From assembly GCA_026389675.1 (NCBI GenBank), contig JAPLHJ010000212.1:1-5332 (forward strand): a stretch of 5,332 bases of DNA, written 5' to 3'. The first letter of the stretch is position 1. Every line of letters begins with the position of its first letter. Positions 1 to 3,707 of this stretch are shown piece by piece. Both the position numbers and the translations under genes were made by a program. This DNA comes from Chloroflexota bacterium (GTDB taxonomy: Bacteria > Chloroflexota > Dehalococcoidia > GIF9 > UBA5629). Under the pieces are notes generated by a model. That model was not told the DNA's origin, searched no databases, and saw nothing but the letters and a program-made list of their open reading frames with translations.

Positions 1-2
1 CC

Positions 3-65
3 AGGGCGCTGGGATTTAGCGAGATGCCGCAATCGATTCAACGAACCAGGCTGGTCTTCGCCTGA
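3..65 (+). CDS. Possible C-terminal tail of an upstream gene (partial)
   Basis: The reading frame starting at base 3 is open from the left edge to a TGA at 63-65 and would encode 20 residues ending in RTRLVFA. The composition (GFSEMPQSIQ then a hydrophobic end) looks more protein-like than the arginine-rich translation of frame 1. Frame 2 is interrupted by a TAG at 17-19. If real, the upstream gene ends 45 nt before the phosphatase start, and the promoter-like TATAAT lies in the gap. Twenty residues are too few to assign a family, and chance openness over this length is common. Confidence 0.25.
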   Translation, partial: RALGFSEMPQSIQRTRLVFA

Positions 66-75
66 TGGTTAGCAA

Positions 76-81
76 TATAAT
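76..81 (+). promoter_or_regulatory. Candidate -10 box (TATAAT) for the phosphatase-tilS-Smr operon
   Basis: A perfect TATAAT hexamer lies 30 bases upstream of the inferred phosphatase start. Transcription would begin near 88 and leave a short leader containing the Shine-Dalgarno at 98-103. The matching -35 position with a 17-bp spacer reads GGTCTT (53-58), a poor match to TTGACA, and there is no TG extension before the hexamer. The promoter is therefore either weak, activator-dependent or a chance match. A small odd-centred dyad, ACCAGGCTGGT (45-55), overlaps the -35 region. Confidence 0.4.
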
Positions 82-97
82 GGACAACCGGTAATAT

Positions 98-103
98 AAG
101 GAG
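98..103 (+). promoter_or_regulatory. Shine-Dalgarno AAGGAG that selects an ATT start codon
   Basis: AAGGAG is followed by a 7-nt spacer (CACACAG) and then ATT at 111-113. This is an ideal distance for initiation. No ATG, GTG or TTG occurs in the phosphatase frame within usable distance: the frame from the TAA at 78-80 reads TGG ACA ACC GGT AAT ATA AGG AGC ACA CAG ATT AAA CTG. The site therefore decides the start of the gene downstream. Confidence 0.75.
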
Positions 104-110
104 CACACAG

Positions 111-725
111 ATTAAACTGTACCTGATAAGGCACGGCGAAACGACCTGGAACCAGCAGCGCATCATCCAGGGTAGTGGCAGTGATACTGACCTGAGCGAT
201 AACGGGAAGATGCAGGCGGAGAAGCTGGGCCTGGCCATGAAAGATGTGCCGCTGACGGCCGTGTATTCTAGTCCCCTCAGGCGTGCCATGGATACCGCCG
301 GCGCGGTGGCAAAATACCATGGTCTGGCGGTCATCCCTGATGCTGATCTCAGGGAGATACATGTGGGGGAGATGGAGGGGATGTCGCTGGATACCTTCGG
401 CCAGAATTTCGCCCAGTTCATGGTCGAATGGCAGACCAAGGGCGATGCCGTTGATTTCAAAGGCGGCGAGAACCTCGGGCAATTCAGGGACCGGGTGTGG
501 GCCTCCATCAGGAAGATTGTAAATGCCAACCTGGACGGCACGATAGCCGTGGTTTCACACTATTTCGTGACCGCTACAGTCGTTTGCACGGCGCTGGGTT
601 TGCCTGTTACGCACCTGGTGCGCGTGCGCATACAGCCCAGCAGCCAGACAGTGCTCGAGTTTGTCGAAGGCTGCGACGCCCGGCTTCTGCTGCTGAGCGA
701 TATCTGCCACCTGAGGGAGAAGTGA
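111..725 (+). CDS. Histidine phosphatase (phosphoglycerate mutase-like) family protein, apparent ATT start
   Basis: This encodes a 204-residue cytoplasmic enzyme of the histidine phosphatase superfamily, which removes or transfers phosphate through a phosphohistidine intermediate. The N-terminal signature LIRHGET (residues 5-11) supplies catalytic His8. YSSPLRRA (52-59) supplies the conserved Arg57, REIHVGEMEG (81-90) the acidic motif, GGENLGQFRDRV (118-129) the usual pre-helix motif, and VVSHYFV (147-153) the second catalytic His150. The length is normal for the GpmB/CobC/PhoE-type branch. The substrate cannot be told from sequence: small sugar phosphates, alpha-ribazole phosphate or others are possible. 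The first ATG (210) would delete His8, so translation must begin upstream. The only site with a good ribosome-binding sequence is ATT at 111, giving (M)KLYLIRHGET. It leads a tight operon with tilS 1 nt downstream. The family call is secure; the start codon is inferred. Confidence 0.93.
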   Translation: MKLYLIRHGETTWNQQRIIQGSGSDTDLSDNGKMQAEKLGLAMKDVPLTAVYSSPLRRAMDTAGAVAKYHGLAVIPDADLREIHVGEMEGMSLDTFGQNFAQFMVEWQTKGDAVDFKGGENLGQFRDRVWASIRKIVNANLDGTIAVVSHYFVTATVVCTALGLPVTHLVRVRIQPSSQTVLEFVEGCDARLLLLSDICHLREK

Positions 726-729
726 TTTG
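713..729 (+). promoter_or_regulatory. Ribosome-binding site and TTG start of tilS
   Basis: GGAG at 716-719, inside the last codons of the phosphatase gene, sits 7 nt before a TTG at 727-729. An in-frame TGA at 712-714 bars any start further upstream. The next in-frame ATG (805) would cut into the N-terminal strand of the ATPase fold, just before the P-loop. TTG is therefore the best start. The one-base gap after the phosphatase stop (723-725) suggests translational coupling. Confidence 0.7.
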
Positions 730-2157
730 CCCTTCACTACAGGTGCCCTCGAAAGCCGGGTTGGCCGCTACGTAAAGGAATATGGCCTGTTGGAAGGTGG
801 GGAAATGGTGCTGGTGGCGGTATCGGGCGGCCCCGACTCGGTCTGCCTTCTCAAGGTGTTGAATAACCTCAAAGACATTCTCAAGATACAGCTTCATGCC
901 GCCCATCTTGACCATTGCCTGCGGGGTGACGAATCGCAAGCTGACGCTGAATATGTGGCGGAGCTAACAGCGAAATTGGGTATCCCCTGCAGCATTGAGA
1001 AGCGTGATGTTGAGGAGTTGCGCAAACTGAGTAAGACATCCCTGGAAGAGGCGGCGCGCGAGGTCAGGTACCGGTTTCTTGATGAAGTGGCCGGGCAGGT
1101 CGGGGCCACTCGGGTAGCGGTGGGGCATACGCGCGATGACCAGGTAGAGACTATCCTGATGCATTACCTGCGCGGCGCCGGTGTACAGGGGATGAGGGGG
1201 CTGCGGGCCGCTGCCCCTATGCCGTACGGTAGCAAGGAAGAGGGGGTCTGGGTGGTGCGTCCGCTGCTTAAAGCTTCCCGGCAGGAGACAGGCGCGTATT
1301 GCCAGGCGCACGATTTAAAGCCGTGCACGGACCTTTCAAATAGTGATACCAAATTCCTGCGCAACCGTATCCGTCTGGAGCTTATCCCGCTGTTACGGCA
1401 ATACAACCCGGAAATAGATGATGCGCTGGTCAGGCTGGCCGACATAGCTGGTGAAGACGCCGATTTTATCGATGAGCAGGCGTCTGCCGTCTGCAGCGCC
1501 GTCGCTACCCGGGAAGGCGGCCTGACCTGCCTCGACTCGGGCAAATTGCGCGGATTGCCGCTGGCCCTGCAGAGGCGGGTCTTCCGCATAATACTGGAGC
1601 AATCTTACGGCAGCCTCAGGGATATCGAGGCAACGCATATAGAAGCCCTAGTCAGGCTGCTGTTCGGCAATACGGGCAAATGCGTGCACCTGCCCGGCGG
1701 CATCATGGCCACCAACGAACGCAACCGCATCGTAGTGGCAGGTCCCGGCGCCAGCGCCTGTCCCTGGCCGGTATTGGAGCAGGCTTACACGCTGAATATC
1801 CCGGGGGAAACCAGGCTGCCCGGATGGCGCGTGACGGCCGATATGATGGGCGAGAACTTTTTCCGCGATGATGATATCTTCAGTGCCAGCTTTGATATGA
1901 GCAAGACAGGCCGGCAGCTGACAGTGAGGGGGCGGTGTCCGGGGGACCGCTTCCATCCGCTGGGCATGACGCACAGCCGCAAATTGCAGGACTTTATGGT
2001 TGACTCGGCCATACCGCGCTCGTGGCGTCACAGCGTTCCCATTGTCTGTTCAGGTGAACAGATAATCTGGGTAGTTGGCTGGCGCATCGATGACAGGGTA
2101 AAGGTAAGCAACGGCACGGAAGGTGTGCTGCGCCTGGAGTTTCATCGTGCGGAATGA
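727..2157 (+). CDS. tilS: tRNA(Ile)-lysidine synthase TilS
   Basis: TilS is a cytoplasmic enzyme that uses ATP to attach lysine to C34 of the CAU-anticodon tRNA-Ile. The modification makes the tRNA read AUA codons and charge with isoleucine; it is essential in most bacteria. The 476-residue product has the full three-part architecture. The N-terminal PP-loop ATPase shows VAVSGGPDS (30-38), AHLDHCLRG (59-67), GHTRDDQVET (133-142) and LRGAGVQGMRG (148-158). It continues with VRPLL..SRQE (177-187) and a RNRIR (212-216) segment contacting tRNA. A central helical TilS substrate-binding region lies around 230-330. The C-terminal TilS domain holds LTVRGRCPGDRFHPLG (398-413), SRKLQDFMVD (417-426) and PRSWRHSVPIV (430-440). 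No key motif is missing. The gene sits between a phosphatase (1-nt gap) and an Smr-domain gene (6-nt gap), so all three are probably one transcript. Use of ATA codons nearby is consistent with a need for this enzyme. Confidence 0.97.
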   Translation: MPFTTGALESRVGRYVKEYGLLEGGEMVLVAVSGGPDSVCLLKVLNNLKDILKIQLHAAHLDHCLRGDESQADAEYVAELTAKLGIPCSIEKRDVEELRKLSKTSLEEAAREVRYRFLDEVAGQVGATRVAVGHTRDDQVETILMHYLRGAGVQGMRGLRAAAPMPYGSKEEGVWVVRPLLKASRQETGAYCQAHDLKPCTDLSNSDTKFLRNRIRLELIPLLRQYNPEIDDALVRLADIAGEDADFIDEQASAVCSAVATREGGLTCLDSGKLRGLPLALQRRVFRIILEQSYGSLRDIEATHIEALVRLLFGNTGKCVHLPGGIMATNERNRIVVAGPGASACPWPVLEQAYTLNIPGETRLPGWRVTADMMGENFFRDDDIFSASFDMSKTGRQLTVRGRCPGDRFHPLGMTHSRKLQDFMVDSAIPRSWRHSVPIVCSGEQIIWVVGWRIDDRVKVSNGTEGVLRLEFHRAE

Positions 2158-2163
2158 TTATAA

Positions 2164-2463
2164 ATGAACAGGAAAAGAGTGCAGAAGGCCGATACCCGTA
2201 CCACTAAATCCGGGAGGCCGGATATAAACCCGGAGCTTGACCTGCATGCCCTGACGGTGGATGAAGCCATACCGCTGGTACAGGAATACCTGAATGATGC
2301 CTTCATGGCCGGACTGAAGGAGGTGCGCGTCGTGCACGGAAAAGGAGCGGGTATTCTAAGGCAGGCAGTTATGCGTGAACTCAGGAAGCATCCGCTGGTG
2401 AAATCGTTCCGCAGCGGCGGCCGCTTTGAAGGAAGCACCGGCGCCACCGTGGTGGAATTTTAG
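2164..2463 (+). CDS. Free-standing Smr (small MutS-related) domain protein
   Basis: This is a 99-residue protein that is almost entirely an Smr domain, the module found at the C-terminus of MutS2 and in stand-alone nuclease-like proteins acting on DNA branches or RNA. The N-terminal 20 residues are basic (RKRVQK, TRTTKSGR) and could bind nucleic acid. The domain starts with LDLHALTVDEA (25-35), continues through VRVVHGKGAGILR (54-66), and ends with GGRFEGSTGATVVEF (85-99). The LDLH and HGKG motifs are intact. The residue after LDLH is Ala rather than the common Gly. No MutS core precedes it, so this is not a truncated mutS2. The start is fixed by a TAA directly before the ATG; the ribosome-binding sequence is weak (GGAA, 2151-2154), consistent with coupling to tilS, which stops 6 nt upstream. 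Its exact substrate is unknown. Confidence 0.88.
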   Translation: MNRKRVQKADTRTTKSGRPDINPELDLHALTVDEAIPLVQEYLNDAFMAGLKEVRVVHGKGAGILRQAVMRELRKHPLVKSFRSGGRFEGSTGATVVEF

Positions 2464-2508
2464 CTGTTGACACCCGGGTTGTCTTTGCAAGGAACGGCGG
2501 CAGTTAGC

Positions 2509-2537
2509 TTGACAGGGCAACCAACGCCTAACATAGT
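2509..2537 (+). promoter_or_regulatory. Candidate sigma-70-type promoter for the 2587-3630 unit
   Basis: A perfect TTGACA (2509-2514) is followed after 17 bp by CATAGT (2532-2537), a 4-of-6 match to TATAAT. Transcription would start near 2544, giving a leader of about 43 nt to the ATG at 2587. A second TTGACA (2467-2472) lies exactly 42 bp upstream but has no good -10 at standard spacing. The 123-nt spacer after the Smr gene contrasts with the 1- and 6-nt gaps upstream, which supports a new transcription unit here. Confidence 0.5.
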
Positions 2538-2569
2538 ATATAAATGACGGGGCAGTGGAATATAGTATA
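2532..2569 (+). repeat. Two near-identical pseudo-palindromic 9-mers (C/T)ATAGTATA
   Basis: CATAGTATA (2532-2540) and TATAGTATA (2561-2569) share eight bases, 29 bp apart. The 9-mer is nearly self-complementary around its central G. The first copy overlaps the proposed -10 box and the second lies 17 bp before the ATG at 2587. They could be an operator pair, or simply AT-rich promoter sequence repeated by chance. Confidence 0.35.
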
Positions 2570-2586
2570 AGGCAGGCAGATAGTAA

Positions 2587-3147
2587 ATGATGGTAGAAAA
2601 CGAAGGTCCGGAACTGCACAAACAATTCGAGGTGCTGGTTTGCACGGGCGAATTAATATTTACAGGTACGCTGCGCTGCGGTTTCAGCCAGCGCCTGATC
2701 GATGCCCTTAACGAGGGGGTACAGACTGAAACATGGGCAAAAGTGGTCAATTTTTTACCTATCTTGAATGCCACAATGACCGGGACCCGGATTAGCGAAA
2801 AAAAATTCCCCAGTATCTATATAGCTAAAAATAATATCGTATTTGTAGCCCAGATTTCGGGCGGTAACACGGAGAAACCACTCAGGACTTATCCTTTCAG
2901 GGAAAAACTGCCCGTGGTTGTGATGGCTTACGCCGCCCGGGTTTCAGACGTGCAATACGCATTGCATGGCCGGACGTACATTGATGTCGGGGGTCAGGTC
3001 ATCGATACGATTGAATCCGAAGCACGCTTTATACCCCTGACACATGTGGTGATCGAGCCTGCTCTGCCAGGCGCGGATTCCAGGTACGATTTCATAGCCC
3101 TTAACAAGGATCACATCATAAGTATCAGCGAATCAGCGGATCCGTAA
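2587..3147 (+). CDS. Uncharacterised protein with two similar modules
   Basis: I do not recognise this 186-residue protein with confidence. It has no signal peptide or membrane segment, so it is probably cytoplasmic. It reads as alternating beta strands with a weak internal duplication. Module 1 (about 14-90) has QRLIDALNEG (35-44), FLPIL (56-60) and SIYIAKNNIVFV (76-87). Module 2 (about 118-183) has GQVIDTIESE (136-145), FIPLT (148-152) and FIALNKDHIISI (169-180). The shared order is a strand pair, a short helix with ID, an F(L/I)P segment, then a strand ending in a K-(N/D)-x-I turn. From memory this pattern resembles small domains of unknown function in Chloroflexota and similar bacteria, but I cannot check that. 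Two adjacent ATGs (2587, 2590) are possible starts with only a weak ribosome-binding sequence (AGGCAG). It is more AT-rich than its neighbours around 2740-2850, including an A8 run (2798-2805). It is probably co-transcribed with the gene 27 nt downstream. Confidence 0.8.
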   Translation: MMVENEGPELHKQFEVLVCTGELIFTGTLRCGFSQRLIDALNEGVQTETWAKVVNFLPILNATMTGTRISEKKFPSIYIAKNNIVFVAQISGGNTEKPLRTYPFREKLPVVVMAYAARVSDVQYALHGRTYIDVGGQVIDTIESEARFIPLTHVVIEPALPGADSRYDFIALNKDHIISISESADP

Positions 3148-3174
3148 TTTTCAGCCTGATTCCTTGAGCGTATT

Positions 3175-3630
3175 ATGGCCGAAGACGAAATTCAGCTGAA
3201 AAAACTGCTAAAAGAGCTTTTCCGGAGCCAGCTTTTTGCTGCGCTGGCTACGCAACAGCTTGCGCGTCCCTATGCTAACCTTGTCGCCTTTGCCGCGACC
3301 GACGACTTGAAAAGCATAGTTTTTGCCACCAGGCGCCAGACCAATAAATACGCTAACCTGCTGTCCAATAACGCGGTCTCGGCGCTTATCGATAACCGTA
3401 CCAACCGCGACTCCGATTTCCGCACCGCTGTGGCCGTCACAGTCACCGGGACGGCGGAAGAGGTCAAAAAGGATCTGGAAGAGGGGCTTCTCCGGCTTTA
3501 CTTGGTCAAGCACCACAACCTGGAGAAATTCGTCCATTCCCCGGATTCAGCACTATTCAGGATCAGGGTTAAAAGGTACTATATCGTGCGCAATTTCCAG
3601 GAAGTCGTAGAGTTGAAAATCGAAGCTTAA
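3175..3630 (+). CDS. Pyridoxamine 5'-phosphate oxidase-like FMN-binding split-barrel protein
   Basis: This 151-residue cytoplasmic protein is of the PNPOx-like split-barrel superfamily, members of which bind FMN, F420 or haem and often form dimers. Visible traits are the N-terminal helix and strand LLKELFRSQLFAALAT (11-26), the strand ARPYANLVAFAATDD (30-44), and SIVFATRRQTNKYANLL (47-63), typical of the flavin-phosphate-binding stretch. NNAVSALIDNRTN (65-77) and AVAVTVTGTAEEV (85-97) follow, and a C-terminal FRIRVKRYYIVRNFQEV (128-144) completes the barrel. The length fits small stand-alone members rather than true PdxH, which is around 200 residues or more, so pyridoxal phosphate synthesis should not be assumed. 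An in-frame TGA at 3157-3159 and the ATG at 3175 fix the start; the ribosome-binding sequence is poor (GAG, 3166-3168). The gene follows the unknown gene after 27 nt and ends before a GC-rich hairpin. Confidence 0.87.
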   Translation: MAEDEIQLKKLLKELFRSQLFAALATQQLARPYANLVAFAATDDLKSIVFATRRQTNKYANLLSNNAVSALIDNRTNRDSDFRTAVAVTVTGTAEEVKKDLEEGLLRLYLVKHHNLEKFVHSPDSALFRIRVKRYYIVRNFQEVVELKIEA

Positions 3631-3644
3631 TATCGACAGTAATC

Positions 3645-3664
3645 TGCCCGGACCCTGCCGGGCA
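3645..3664. terminator. GC-rich hairpin between convergent genes, possible bidirectional terminator
   Basis: TGCCCGG (3645-3651) and CCGGGCA (3658-3664) form a perfect 7-bp stem around a 6-base loop. The stem lies 14 nt past the stop of the split-barrel gene and 43 nt past the end of the minus-strand HD-GYP gene. Neither strand has a U-tract after the stem, so it is not a standard intrinsic terminator. It may still block readthrough or protect 3' ends. Confidence 0.5.
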
Positions 3665-3707
3665 AACCATAGATCCGTTCCTGCCTCAAGTGAGAGCAGA
3701 TATTAGA

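Noticed and set aside
38..541. Long minus-strand open frames opposite the phosphatase gene (38-541 and 69-482)
   Set aside because: They lie antisense to a gene with clear catalytic motifs, show no recognisable domains, and have compositions typical of shadow frames.
111..725. Specific naming of the phosphatase as cobC or gpmB
   Set aside because: No cobalamin or glycolysis gene is seen in the window and the sequence motifs do not separate these subfamilies.
2356..2774. Minus-strand open frames across the 2464-2586 spacer (2356-2625, 2460-2774)
   Set aside because: They overlap the conserved end of the Smr domain and the start of the unknown gene, have no domain or good ribosome-binding site, and read as translated noise.
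3175..3630. Annotation as PdxH, the vitamin B6 biosynthetic oxidase
   Set aside because: The protein is too short and lacks a clear PdxH C-terminal dimerisation segment. Only the split-barrel superfamily is supported.
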